DNA from: Rhizobium rhizogenes NBRC 13257
Lineage (GTDB): Bacteria > Pseudomonadota > Alphaproteobacteria > Rhizobiales > Rhizobiaceae
Assembly: GCF_000696095.1 (NCBI RefSeq)
Contig: NZ_BAYX01000010.1
Location: forward strand, 1 to 64,000
DNA length: 64,000 nt
Direction of reading: 5' to 3'
Part shown: one piece after another, positions 8,290 through 16,447 of the stretch
Layout of the letters: each line of letters starts with the position of its first letter
Position numbering within the stretch: position 1 is the first letter of the stretch
The notes under the pieces: generated by a model
Seen by the model: only the letters and a program-made list of their open reading frames with translations
Databases searched by the model: none
Told to the model about the DNA's origin: nothing
Position numbers and translations under genes: made by a program

Positions 8290-8771
8290 TTCGAGACCAC
8301 GCGGATCGTGCCGTTTTCGAGGACAGTGCCGTTGACGATGATGCCGGAATCCAGATTACGGGCGCGCACGCTGTCGCCGACCGCGCCGTCGTCCAGGGGC
8401 GTCCCGGCCGCAGTGATCGTCATGCTGCCCATGCTCATCACCAATCGGGCGTTCGAACCGCGCGTCACCGCAAAGGGCTGGCGAAGCGCGGAAATCGAGA
8501 TTGTGCGGCCAGGCAGAAGTGTGCGCTTCGATACCCTGCCCGTCACGTCCCGGATCGTCCGGGCGTAGTCGCCGCTCAGGTTCGGATTGGTGACATCGAC
8601 CTCTTCGAGCTGGCCGCTGCCGATGATATCGCCGGGATAGATCACCTCGGTCGGCACCACGGCGGTGCCCATGCTGGTTCCGTCGACACCCGTTGCGCCG
8701 GCGGAGAAAGCCGGCGCAAACATGACGGATAGGCCCGCTGCGGCGAACCAGGCCATTGCTAAGCTTTTCAT
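8286..8771 (-). CDS. flgA: Flagellar P-ring assembly chaperone FlgA
   Basis: 161 residues from ATG 8771. That start has GAGG nine bases upstream and gives a standard signal peptide; ATG 8786 would add five residues. The mature part contains VIYPGDIIGSGQLEEVDV, LLPGRTISISALRQP and a SAF-like C-terminal domain with GDSVRARNLDSGIIVNGTV, as in FlgA. It is a periplasmic chaperone that assists P-ring formation by FlgI, whose gene it overlaps. Confidence 0.9.
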   Translation of the reverse strand: MKSLAMAWFAAAGLSVMFAPAFSAGATGVDGTSMGTAVVPTEVIYPGDIIGSGQLEEVDVTNPNLSGDYARTIRDVTGRVSKRTLLPGRTISISALRQPFAVTRGSNARLVMSMGSMTITAAGTPLDDGAVGDSVRARNLDSGIIVNGTVLENGTIRVVSK

Positions 8772-8804
8772 CCGGCGAAACCTCATGTTCGGCCCGTCCC
8801 TCTA

Positions 8805-9593
8805 TTACTTCAGGTTTTTGCTGACGATCTGCGCCATGTCGTCGGCGGTGGTGATGACCTTGGAATTCATCTCGTAGGCACGCTGCGCCGTGATCAGGTC
8901 GGTGATTTCCTTGACCGGGTCGACGTTCGACGATTCCAGATAACCCTGCTTCATATAGGCGAAGCCGTTTTCGTTCGGGTCGGAGACGACGGGATCGCCG
9001 GACGCCGGCGTCTGGGTAAAGAGGTTGCTGCCCATCGGCTGCAGACCAGCCTCGTTGACGAAGTTGGCAATCTGCAACTGACCGAGAACCGTCGGCGTGG
9101 TCGCCGTGCCGATCGTCGCCGAGACCTGGCCGGACTGGTTGATGACGACGTTGCTGGCATTGCTCGGGATGGTGATCCCCGGCTGCAGCACGTTGCCATC
9201 GGGCGTGACCATCTGACCGGTATCGCTCTTGTTGAAGGAGCCGGCGCGGGTATAGGCCGTCGTACCATCAGGCATCTGGATCTGGAACCAGCCACGTCCG
9301 ACAAGCGCGACGTCGAGATCGTTCGACGTCTGCGACAGCTCGCCTTGAATCTGGATGTTGCGCACGGCCGTCGTCTGCACGCCGAGGCCGATATTGGCGC
9401 CTTCCGGCACCACCGCCTGGTTCGGCCTGTTGGCGATGCCCTTGGCGCGCTCGGTCTGGTACAGAAGGTCCGAGAACTCGGCGCGGGAACGCTTGTAGCC
9501 CGTCGTGTTGATGTTCGCGATGTTGTTCGCGATCACTTCGAGATTGGTCTGCTGGGCGTCCATGCCCGTCGCGGCAATAGCGAGCGCTCTCAT
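8805..9593 (-). CDS. flgG: Flagellar distal rod protein FlgG
   Basis: 262 residues from ATG 9593, the start that yields the canonical FlgG N-terminus MRALAIAATGMDAQQTNLEV with ANNIANINTTGYKRSRAEF. The C-terminus has GYLESSNVDPVKEITDLI, the rod/hook family end. FlgG forms the distal rod. It lies 98 bp after fliE, an unusually large gap for this operon that contains a palindrome. Confidence 0.97.
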   Translation of the reverse strand: MRALAIAATGMDAQQTNLEVIANNIANINTTGYKRSRAEFSDLLYQTERAKGIANRPNQAVVPEGANIGLGVQTTAVRNIQIQGELSQTSNDLDVALVGRGWFQIQMPDGTTAYTRAGSFNKSDTGQMVTPDGNVLQPGITIPSNASNVVINQSGQVSATIGTATTPTVLGQLQIANFVNEAGLQPMGSNLFTQTPASGDPVVSDPNENGFAYMKQGYLESSNVDPVKEITDLITAQRAYEMNSKVITTADDMAQIVSKNLK

Positions 9594-9626
9594 GTTTTCG
9601 TCCTTCGGTCTGGAGCGCGATCCCGG

Positions 9627-9643
9627 AAGCCGCCAAGCGGCTT
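9627..9643. repeat. Palindrome in the fliE-flgG gap
   Basis: A perfect 7-bp inverted repeat AAGCCGC-CAA-GCGGCTT lies within a 98-bp intra-operon gap and has GGAGCGCGATCCCGG to its left. It resembles the short palindromic intergenic elements common in rhizobia, but I cannot confirm membership of any named family. No T-tract follows, so it is probably not a terminator. Confidence 0.45.
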
Positions 9644-9691
9644 TGGAACAGGAACACGCCAAGTCACATAGTTTGAGCGGAGCAATCCACC

Positions 9692-10042
9692 CTAGATCTG
9701 CATTTTCGTAATATCGAGGAAGGCGGAGACCATCTTGTCGCGCAGCGCGATCGCCGTCTGCAGCGTCTGATCCGCCTGCATGACCTTGTCGACCACTTCG
9801 CGGGTGCTCATCGTGCCCTTGATGCCGGCAAAGGAGGCATTTTCAGCTTCCTTCAGCGTGCTGACCGTATTCTTCGCCACATCGGACATGACGGAGGCGA
9901 AGCTGCCGACAGCAGAGCTTCCGATTGCCGTTTCCGGCGTCGATGCGATCGCGTTGGATGCGGCGGAGCTCAGATCCGTCGCGATGCTGCCGAGGCCACG
10001 GGTTGCCGAGAGGGAGGAGACATTCTTGATAGCGTCAATCAT
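9692..10042 (-). CDS. fliE: Flagellar hook-basal body protein FliE
   Basis: 116 residues, the usual FliE length. The C-terminal half has the conserved pattern AENASFAGIKGTMSTREVVD and ends QTAIALRDKMVSAFLDITKM. FliE joins the MS ring to the proximal rod and is an early export substrate. It overlaps flgC by one base, the common flgB-flgC-fliE order. Confidence 0.93.
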   Translation of the reverse strand: MIDAIKNVSSLSATRGLGSIATDLSSAASNAIASTPETAIGSSAVGSFASVMSDVAKNTVSTLKEAENASFAGIKGTMSTREVVDKVMQADQTLQTAIALRDKMVSAFLDITKMQI

Positions 10043-10458
10043 TATGAATTCTTCAGCAGATCGATGGTGGAGGAGATGAGGTCGCGTGCCTGCCGGACCG
10101 TCTGCAGATTGGCCTCGTAGGAACGATTGGCCTCGCGCATGTCGGCCATTTCGACAAGGATGTTGACGTTGGGCATCTTGACGTAGCCCTTCTGGTCCGC
10201 CGCCGGATTGTCCGGGTCGTATTGCTCGACGAACTTGCCGGTGTCCTCGCCCATCTTCTTCACTCCGACCGTCGTCACGCCGTTGGCCCGATCGAGTTCG
10301 GCGCCGAAGGTCACCGTCTTGCGGCGATAAGGATCGGCACCGGGCGTATCGCCCGTCGAACGGGCGTTGGCGATATTTTCGGAGACGACGCGCAGGCGGG
10401 TCGACTGAGCTTCCAGGCCGGAGCCCGCAATCTTCAATGCGGCAGATAAGGGATCCAT
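10042..10458 (-). CDS. flgC: Flagellar proximal rod protein FlgC
   Basis: 138 residues. The N-terminus MDPLSAALKIAGSGLEAQST with VVSENIANARSTGDTPGADP and the C-terminal MPNVNILVEMADMREANRSY and DLISSTIDLLKNS are standard for FlgC. It is a proximal rod subunit. The gene sits 16 bp after flgB and overlaps the start of fliE. Confidence 0.97.
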   Translation of the reverse strand: MDPLSAALKIAGSGLEAQSTRLRVVSENIANARSTGDTPGADPYRRKTVTFGAELDRANGVTTVGVKKMGEDTGKFVEQYDPDNPAADQKGYVKMPNVNILVEMADMREANRSYEANLQTVRQARDLISSTIDLLKNS

Positions 10459-10474
10459 GACATCTTCACTTCAT

Positions 10475-10867
10475 CTATTGTTTTACGGTCATCAACATCA
10501 TGCGATGAAAGGAGCTGACGAGTGCGGTGTTCAAGCTGTACTGGCGCTTGATCTCGCCCGATTTGGCGAGCTCGTCTTCCAGGCCGACGGTGTTACCCGA
10601 TTCCTGGACACCAATTTCCTGATTGAGCGACGCTTCCTCGACGTTGATGTCGCCGCTCTGACTGAATTCGTTGCCGGAGAGATGCGCCGGATTGGTCTTC
10701 GCCATGCCGACATTCTGGTTGTCCAGAACAGCCTGGAACGGCGTCACATCCTTGGCGCGGAACTTCGGGGTATTGGCATTGGCGATGTTGCCGGCAACAA
10801 CCTCCTGGCGCGTCTGAAGCCACTCGGCTTGCCGCGAGGCCAGGTCAAAGAGTTGAATGGGTTGCAT
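10475..10867 (-). CDS. flgB: Flagellar proximal rod protein FlgB
   Basis: 130 residues with MQPIQLFDLASRQAEWLQTR, the rod-family motif VAGNIANANTPKFRAKDVTP and a C-terminal region ending FHRMMLMTVKQ. FlgB is a proximal rod subunit. A 118-bp gap separates it from the gene upstream (10986-11531), so a secondary promoter is possible. Confidence 0.96.
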   Translation of the reverse strand: MQPIQLFDLASRQAEWLQTRQEVVAGNIANANTPKFRAKDVTPFQAVLDNQNVGMAKTNPAHLSGNEFSQSGDINVEEASLNQEIGVQESGNTVGLEDELAKSGEIKRQYSLNTALVSSFHRMMLMTVKQ

Positions 10868-10985
10868 GGGCTTCTCTCCGTTCTTACACCAGGGACATTA
10901 GAGGGATAATCTTGCGTGGGACTTGCGGTGGTCGCGTTCTTGCGGAAGTCTTTAAAAGGCCCGGCATGCGGGCGATTTCGAGTAT

Positions 10986-11531
10986 TTATTCATGGCTGTA
11001 GACGTCGCCGGTGGAGGTGACGATCACCCATTTTCCGTCGCGCTGCTCGATAGTGGCCAGGCGGCTGTTATCGGGCAGAAGCGAGCCGACGCGCACGACG
11101 AACATGCCGTTGTCATCCTCGATCAGCGCCCGGCCGTTTGCGACGTGCAGCAGATGGAAGGGCGACTTGCCGGGGAACGGCTGATCTTCCGCCGGCGGAC
11201 CCTTATCGTCCTCCCGCCCGACACTGCTGACCGTCGCCGTCGTCAGCGGATCGGGGATCATGTCCTTCGGCTCGCCCGGATTCTTGTTGACCATGGCAAG
11301 TGGCGAGACGCTGACGATCTCGCGCCCCGGCCAGTTCGGCAGATCCCGCGTCCGGTCGCCCTCGGCGACCTGAATGCCGAACTTGTCCGGATTCAGAAAC
11401 ACGTACCACGGGAAGAAAGCCGAGATACCGGCGAGCACCAGGCCAGTGCAGGCCAGCGCTCTGTCGGTGACGGTCCGCCTTTTCGCCGGCTTCGGCGGAG
11501 CGACCGGCTCGTCTGCATCGGTTTCTCTCAC
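10986..11531 (-). CDS. Membrane-anchored protein of unknown function in the flagellar operon
   Basis: 181 residues from a GTG start located one base after the fliI stop. The layout is a basic, Pro-rich cytoplasmic N-terminus (residues 1-25), one membrane helix (about 28-47, LACTGLVLAGISAFFPWYVF) and a periplasmic region. That region ends in a compact beta-rich motif GMFVVRVGSLLPDNSRLATI and GKWVIVTSTGDVY. The C-terminal segment is reminiscent of PilP/GspC-like homology regions, but I cannot assign a family. fliI is often followed by fliJ; this protein lacks the coiled coil of FliJ. Operon position argues for a flagellar role. Confidence 0.75.
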   Translation of the reverse strand: MRETDADEPVAPPKPAKRRTVTDRALACTGLVLAGISAFFPWYVFLNPDKFGIQVAEGDRTRDLPNWPGREIVSVSPLAMVNKNPGEPKDMIPDPLTTATVSSVGREDDKGPPAEDQPFPGKSPFHLLHVANGRALIEDDNGMFVVRVGSLLPDNSRLATIEQRDGKWVIVTSTGDVYSHE

Positions 11532-11532
11532 G

Positions 11533-12921
11533 TCAGCCTCTCTTTGCCGGTGTGATTGCGACCGCGCCGTTCTTCAGGGCGGTCGCCAGATCGGTGAAGG
11601 CGTCGGCGGAGGGCCGCTCGCCTGGGGTCTGCTTCAGGATCTCGTAGATGATCGGTACCTGGCGGACGGCGATATCGAGATCCGCGTCGGCGCCCTGGCG
11701 GTATCCGCCGATCAGGCGCAGGTCGCGCGTTTCCTCGTAACGATGCACGAGCGCCTTCAGGCGCGACACCAGCTTTTCCTGATCCGGCGTCCAGGCCTTG
11801 CGCGCCAGACGCGAGACCGAGGCCAGCGGGTCGATCGGCGGATAGCGTCCCTCCTCCGCGAGAGAGCGCTGCAGGACGATGTGACCGTCGAGAATGCCGC
11901 GGGTGGAATCGGCGATCGGGTCATTATGATTGTCGCCATCGACGAGGATCGAAATAATCGCGGTGATCGTGCCCGTGCCTTCCGGCCCCGGCCCCGCGCG
12001 CTCCAGAAGACGCGGCAACTCGGTGAAGACGGACGCCGGATAGCCGCGCGCGATCGGCGGCTCGCCGGATGCGGTCGCAACCTCGCGGATGGCGTGGGCA
12101 AAGCGCGTGACGCTGTCGACGATCAAAAGCACATTGTCGCCCTGGTCGCGGAAATGTTCGGCGATGGTGATCGCCGACAGCGGCGCCATCTTGCGCAGCA
12201 TCGGGCTCTCGTCGCTGGTCGCAACGACCGCGACCGACTTCTGCATGTGGGTGCCGAGCGTATCCTCGATGAATTCACGGACTTCACGGCCGCGCTCGCC
12301 GACCAGCGCGATCACCACCTTGTCGAAGGCATCGGCGCGGGCGAGCATCGATAGCAGCGTCGATTTGCCGACGCCGGAGCCAGCGAAAATGCCGAGACGC
12401 TGGCCGAGGCAGAGCGGCGAGAAGATATCGATGGCGCGCACACCGGTCTTGAAGCCCGTCTCGACGCGTTTGCGCGTCATGGAAGGTGGCGCGGTGTTGG
12501 AGATCGAGCGCGGCTGCGTGCCCGCCGTCAGCGGCCCCAGGCCGTCGATCGGCTCGCCCAGCGAATTGATGGTGCGCCCGCACCAGCTTTCCGACGGCGC
12601 GATACGAAAGGCGCCTTTGCGGATGACGGTGTCGTGGATACCGATCGGCTCGCCCGGCTCGATCGGACAGACATAGGTCAATTCCGGTTCGACGCGTACG
12701 ACCTCGCCGAGATGGACGCCAGTCGCCGACCGATGGGCAACGAACTCGCCGAGACGCACATGCCTGGAAAGGCCGGCGACCGTGTAGTGCCCGGCCGCGA
12801 TAGTCCGCACATGACCGCCATGAGCGACCGCGTTTTCCGTCATCGCATAGTGCTCCGCCAGCGCGGCCATATGCGGCAACCTTGGGGACAACGCCCCCTC
12901 CGGCATCCGATCCTCGAACAT
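11533..12921 (-). CDS. fliI: Flagellar export ATPase FliI
   Basis: 462 residues. The Walker A motif is GIFAGSGVGKSTLL, the Walker B region is VLLIVDSVTRFA, and ARGYPASVFTELPRLLERAG and GTGTITAIISILVDGDNHND are highly conserved in FliI/YscN ATPases. It energises unfolding and entry of flagellar substrates at the cytoplasmic side of the export gate. Twelve bases separate it from flgF upstream. fliH and fliJ are not recognisable nearby. Confidence 0.96.
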   Translation of the reverse strand: MFEDRMPEGALSPRLPHMAALAEHYAMTENAVAHGGHVRTIAAGHYTVAGLSRHVRLGEFVAHRSATGVHLGEVVRVEPELTYVCPIEPGEPIGIHDTVIRKGAFRIAPSESWCGRTINSLGEPIDGLGPLTAGTQPRSISNTAPPSMTRKRVETGFKTGVRAIDIFSPLCLGQRLGIFAGSGVGKSTLLSMLARADAFDKVVIALVGERGREVREFIEDTLGTHMQKSVAVVATSDESPMLRKMAPLSAITIAEHFRDQGDNVLLIVDSVTRFAHAIREVATASGEPPIARGYPASVFTELPRLLERAGPGPEGTGTITAIISILVDGDNHNDPIADSTRGILDGHIVLQRSLAEEGRYPPIDPLASVSRLARKAWTPDQEKLVSRLKALVHRYEETRDLRLIGGYRQGADADLDIAVRQVPIIYEILKQTPGERPSADAFTDLATALKNGAVAITPAKRG

Positions 12922-12933
12922 GATCCGCCCTTC

Positions 12934-13668
12934 TTACTGGCTGCCGCCGAGGGTCTTGATCGCTTCCGAGAGCGTGCTTTCGCTGCTGTTGGTGAGCGAC
13001 GTGATATTGTCGAAGGCGCGGCTGACCTCGATCAGTTCTGTCATTTCCCGCAGGCCATTGACGTTGGAATTTTCAAGATAGCCCTGGGCGACACCGATAT
13101 TGGAGCGGTCGATCACCGGCTGCGGCGTATCGGTGGGCAGTACGCCGCTGTTGTTGTAGCGCAGGAAACCCTTGCTGACATCGGAGGTATAAAGCCCGAT
13201 CTGGCCGACCTGCTTGTCGTTCTGCGTGATCGTGCCATTCGAGGAGACGGTCGGCGCGCCGCCGGTGGGATCGAGCTGGATCGGCGCACCGCCGGGATCG
13301 AGCACGGGATAACCGCGTGCCGAGACCAGCGCGCCGCTGTCCGTCATCGTAAAACGGCCGTCGCGCGTCAGCACCAGGCCGGCTGGCGTATTGAGGCCGA
13401 ACCAGGCTTCGCCCTTGACGGCAAAATCGAGGAGATTGCCGGTGTTCTGCAATTCGCCATTGCTGGTGGAGAGATAATCATTGCCCTGCGAAACGAAGGC
13501 GACCTTGGCGTTGAGCTTGTTTTCGGTGTTGCTGAGCACCTGATTGAACTTGACCTCTGTGCCACGAAAACCGGTGGTGTTCACATTGGCCATGTTGTCG
13601 GCGACCGTTGTCAGGCGCCGCTCGAGCGCCATCTGCGATGACAACGACACATAAATACCAGACTGCAT
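12934..13668 (-). CDS. flgF: Flagellar proximal rod protein FlgF
   Basis: 244 residues from ATG 13668, which has GGAGG nine bases upstream; TTG 13674 in the same frame is too close to that site. The N-terminus MQSGIYVSLSSQMALERRLT with ADNMANVNTTGFRGTEVKF and the C-terminal GYLENSNVNGLREMTELIEV identify a FlgF-type rod protein. It is the first gene of the leftward operon that ends with fliP. Confidence 0.94.
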   Translation of the reverse strand: MQSGIYVSLSSQMALERRLTTVADNMANVNTTGFRGTEVKFNQVLSNTENKLNAKVAFVSQGNDYLSTSNGELQNTGNLLDFAVKGEAWFGLNTPAGLVLTRDGRFTMTDSGALVSARGYPVLDPGGAPIQLDPTGGAPTVSSNGTITQNDKQVGQIGLYTSDVSKGFLRYNNSGVLPTDTPQPVIDRSNIGVAQGYLENSNVNGLREMTELIEVSRAFDNITSLTNSSESTLSEAIKTLGGSQ

Positions 13669-13897
13669 TTTCAACGCCCTCCGGACATTGGAGAATAACG
13701 GGACAGGAAACGCCCGATAGCGCGGCGTTCCAACATGTCGTTAGCCGGGCATAGATGCCCTTAGCCGTTACTGTGCCGACATTGGCTTGTGCGAGGCTGA
13801 CACGACAAAAGGCCTGCTGACTGACGTGCCGAACAGCCTCACGCAAGGCAGGTTTCCTAGTTGATTTGAGGAAGCAACGTTCAGGTGTGGACCGGCG
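13669..13897. promoter_or_regulatory. Divergent flgF/motA control region
   Basis: This 229-bp gap separates two large divergent flagellar operons and should hold both promoters. The clearest structure is the 14-bp palindrome GGGCATAGATGCCC (13747-13760), flanked directly on both sides by TTAGCC (13741-13746 and 13761-13766). I could not place convincing -35/-10 boxes. Confidence 0.5.
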
Positions 13898-14770
13898 ATG
13901 AATATTATTATCGGATTTGTAGTGACCTGCGGCTGCATCATTGGCAGCTTCATGGCGATGGGTGGGGATGTGAACGCGCTGTTCCAGCCCTTCGAATTTG
14001 TCATCATCGCGGGCGCCGGCATCGGCGGCTTCATCATGGCCAATCCGATGAAGGTCCTGAAGGACTCCGGCAAGGCGCTGGGCGAAGCCTTCAGGCATGC
14101 GGTTCCCAAAGAGCGTGACTATCTCGACACCCTCGGCGTGCTCTATGCACTGATGCGGGACCTGCGCACCAAGTCGCGCAACGAGATCGAAGCCCATATC
14201 GACAATCCAGATGAATCGGTGATCTTCCAGGCCGCTCCGACGGTGCTGAAGAACCGGGACCTGACGGCCTTCATCTGCGATTACGTCCGCCTCATCATCA
14301 TCGGCAATGCCCGCTCGCACGAGATCGAGGCGCTGATGGACGAAGAAATCAACACTATCCAGCACGACAAGATGAAGCCCTATCATGCGATCACGATCAT
14401 GGGGGATTCCTTCCCGGCGATCGGCATCGTCGCCGCCGTCCTCGGCGTCATCAAGGCCATGAGCCATATCAACGAATCGCCTGAGGTGCTCGGGCACCTG
14501 ATCGGCTCGGCGCTGGTCGGCACCTTCCTCGGCATCATTCTGTCCTACTCCGTCTGCGCGCCGCTGGTCTCGCAGATCAAGATCGTGCGCAACAAGCAGC
14601 ATCGCCTCTACGTGATCGTGAAGCAGACGCTGCTCGCCTACATGAACGGCTCCGTGCCGCAGGTGGCGCTCGAATACGGCCGCAAGACGATCTCCTCCTA
14701 TGAGCGGCCGTCCATCGACGCGGTCGAGCAGGAAATGATGAACCCCGGCGGTGAGAGCAAGGCGGCCTGA
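13898..14770 (+). CDS. motA: Flagellar stator proton-channel protein MotA
   Basis: 290 residues with four membrane segments: residues 2-20, 33-50, and the pair at about 170-190 and 200-222. A large cytoplasmic loop contains MRDLRTKSRNEIEAHIDNP and conserved VIFQAAPTVLKNRDL. ITIMGDSFPAIGIVAAVLGV is the characteristic helix-3 sequence. MotA with MotB forms the proton-driven stator. It opens the rightward motA-fliM-fliN-fliG-flhB series, with fliM starting five bases after its stop. motB is not in this window. Confidence 0.96.
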   Translation: MNIIIGFVVTCGCIIGSFMAMGGDVNALFQPFEFVIIAGAGIGGFIMANPMKVLKDSGKALGEAFRHAVPKERDYLDTLGVLYALMRDLRTKSRNEIEAHIDNPDESVIFQAAPTVLKNRDLTAFICDYVRLIIIGNARSHEIEALMDEEINTIQHDKMKPYHAITIMGDSFPAIGIVAAVLGVIKAMSHINESPEVLGHLIGSALVGTFLGIILSYSVCAPLVSQIKIVRNKQHRLYVIVKQTLLAYMNGSVPQVALEYGRKTISSYERPSIDAVEQEMMNPGGESKAA

Positions 14771-14775
14771 CGATC

Positions 14776-15720
14776 ATGAGCCAGCAATCAACGCACCCAA
14801 AACAGACGATGGATCCCGTCCTCTTCGCCAAGCTGACCGGTGGCCTTGGCGACCCTGCGACGCTTGCAAAGCTGGGCACGGCCTTCGGCCAGGTCTATGC
14901 CGAGTTCCTCCCCGACATCATCAAGAGCGAAACCGGCCTGGATGTCTCCGTCGGCTATGCCGGCTGCCGGTCGGGCCTGATGAGCGAGCTCGTCGCCGGC
15001 ATCGGCAGCAATTGCGCCCTGGTGAACGGCTCCCTGCGCAACTGGTCGCAGAACTTCCTGCTCGGCTGCGGCACGGGCTTCGTCATGACCTTGATGGAGC
15101 ATCTGCTGGGCGCCCAGCCCGAGACAATCGACTCCCCCGCCGCGCGGCCGCTTTCGGTAATCGAACTCGACCTCTCCGTCATGGTGTTCGACAAGATCGC
15201 CAACGTGCTGCGCTCGGCCGTCAACGCGACCGGCGGCTTCGAACCCTATCTGGATCCGCCCTACAATATCGAGGATCGTCCGACGCCGGTTGCCGGCCAG
15301 ACCGACGATTTCGCCGCCGCCATCGCAATGACGATCTCGCTCGGCAAGACCGTTTCGGAAATCGTCGTCATCGTTCCGCAATACGAGCTGCTGCGCACCG
15401 TGGTCAGCGCGCCGCGAGCGAAGAACCCATCCGCCTCGACCGGCGCGTGGGCGGAGCAACTCAACGAGCAGGTACGCCGCTCGCAGGTGACGCTCGAAGC
15501 CCGCATCCGGCTGCAATCGCTGACGCTCGACACGATCTCCAGGCTCGCCGTCGGCGATGTCATTCCCTTTATGGATACGAGCGACGTCCAGGTCGAGGTC
15601 AGCGCCAACAGCAAGGACCTCTATGTCTGCGAATTCGGCCGCTCCGGCGAGAACTACACGGTACGCGTCAAGGACACCGTGAATTCCGACGACGAGCTTC
15701 TTCGACACCTGATGAATTGA
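14776..15720 (+). CDS. fliM: Flagellar motor switch protein FliM
   Basis: 314 residues. The C-terminal SpoA domain (VTLEARIRLQSLTLDTISRL, VGDVIPFMD) and a middle domain with IELDLSVMVFDKIANVL support FliM, as does position before fliN. The N-terminus MSQQSTHPKQTMDPVLFAKL lacks the EIDALL-type peptide that binds phospho-CheY in enteric FliM. FliM links FliG to FliN in the C ring. The divergence is probably a rhizobial feature rather than damage, as the frame is intact. Confidence 0.88.
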   Translation: MSQQSTHPKQTMDPVLFAKLTGGLGDPATLAKLGTAFGQVYAEFLPDIIKSETGLDVSVGYAGCRSGLMSELVAGIGSNCALVNGSLRNWSQNFLLGCGTGFVMTLMEHLLGAQPETIDSPAARPLSVIELDLSVMVFDKIANVLRSAVNATGGFEPYLDPPYNIEDRPTPVAGQTDDFAAAIAMTISLGKTVSEIVVIVPQYELLRTVVSAPRAKNPSASTGAWAEQLNEQVRRSQVTLEARIRLQSLTLDTISRLAVGDVIPFMDTSDVQVEVSANSKDLYVCEFGRSGENYTVRVKDTVNSDDELLRHLMN

Positions 15721-15784
15721 GCGGCCGGGGTGCGGCCCGCACCCACGGCAGCTTGAGGCAAGTTTCAACTGGAATAGTGATTTC

Positions 15785-16324
15785 ATGGCTACGAAGACGA
15801 CACAGAAAAGCAGCGAGGATTCGCTCGAAATCGCAAGCAGCGACGCCGCATTGGACGAGGCTATCGACGGCCTGCGTGGCGTCCTGAAGAAAGATACCGA
15901 CGGCGTCGCGCCGGATTTCGATCTCGACGCGTTCGGCGCCGAGCCGGCCACCGGTCTTTCGGCCTTCGGCGATGAATTCGGTGGCGACGATGCAGGCTCC
16001 GCCTTCGGCGCAGGCGATTTCGGCGGCCCCTCCGCCTTTGCCGAAACGGCCGCTCCCGGCAGCGCGCTGAGCGCCAATCTCGACCTGATCATGGATATCC
16101 CGATCGACGTCCAGATCGTGCTCGGCAGCAGCCGCATGCAGGTTTCCGGCCTGATGAACCTGACCGAAGGCGCGATTATCGCCCTCGACAAGAGGATCGG
16201 TGAACCCGTCGAAATCACCGTAAACGGCCGCTGCATCGGCCGGGGCGAAATTACCGTCCTGGAACACGACGATACCCGGTTCGGCATCAAGCTGATCGAG
16301 CTGTCCAACAACAAGGCGAAATGA
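15785..16324 (+). CDS. fliN: Flagellar motor switch protein FliN
   Basis: 179 residues, longer than the roughly 130-140 of many FliN proteins. Residues 1-100 are acidic and carry repeated Phe-Gly/Phe-Asp units (SAFGDEFGGDD, AFGAGDFGGPSAF). Residues 100-179 form the SpoA domain with MDIPIDVQIVLGSSRMQVSG and GEPVEITVNGRCIGRGEI. FliN forms the base of the C ring and aids export. It is 64 bp downstream of fliM. Confidence 0.92.
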   Translation: MATKTTQKSSEDSLEIASSDAALDEAIDGLRGVLKKDTDGVAPDFDLDAFGAEPATGLSAFGDEFGGDDAGSAFGAGDFGGPSAFAETAAPGSALSANLDLIMDIPIDVQIVLGSSRMQVSGLMNLTEGAIIALDKRIGEPVEITVNGRCIGRGEITVLEHDDTRFGIKLIELSNNKAK

Positions 16325-16360
16325 GTCATTTCGCTCCGTTTATTTGATTTTGCATACTAT

Positions 16361-16380
16361 TCCCGAAGATCATTTCGGGA
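16361..16380 (+). repeat. Hairpin in fliN-fliG spacer
   Basis: A perfect 7-bp inverted repeat TCCCGAA-N6-TTCGGGA lies in the 123-bp spacer between fliN and fliG. It is not followed by a T-run, so full termination is unlikely. It could be an mRNA processing or stability element. Confidence 0.45.
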
Positions 16381-16447
16381 TCGGGCAATGAAAGCCTGAT
16401 TTCTTTTCAGAATAAGCCACTCCCTGTTCGGGACGGAGATGAAGACC

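Noticed and set aside
9627..9643. Hairpin between fliE and flgG as a transcription terminator
   Set aside because: No T-run follows on the minus strand, and flgG must be expressed with the operon.
10986..11531. Calling the gene after fliI fliJ
   Set aside because: FliJ is a soluble coiled coil; this product has a membrane helix and beta-rich periplasmic part.
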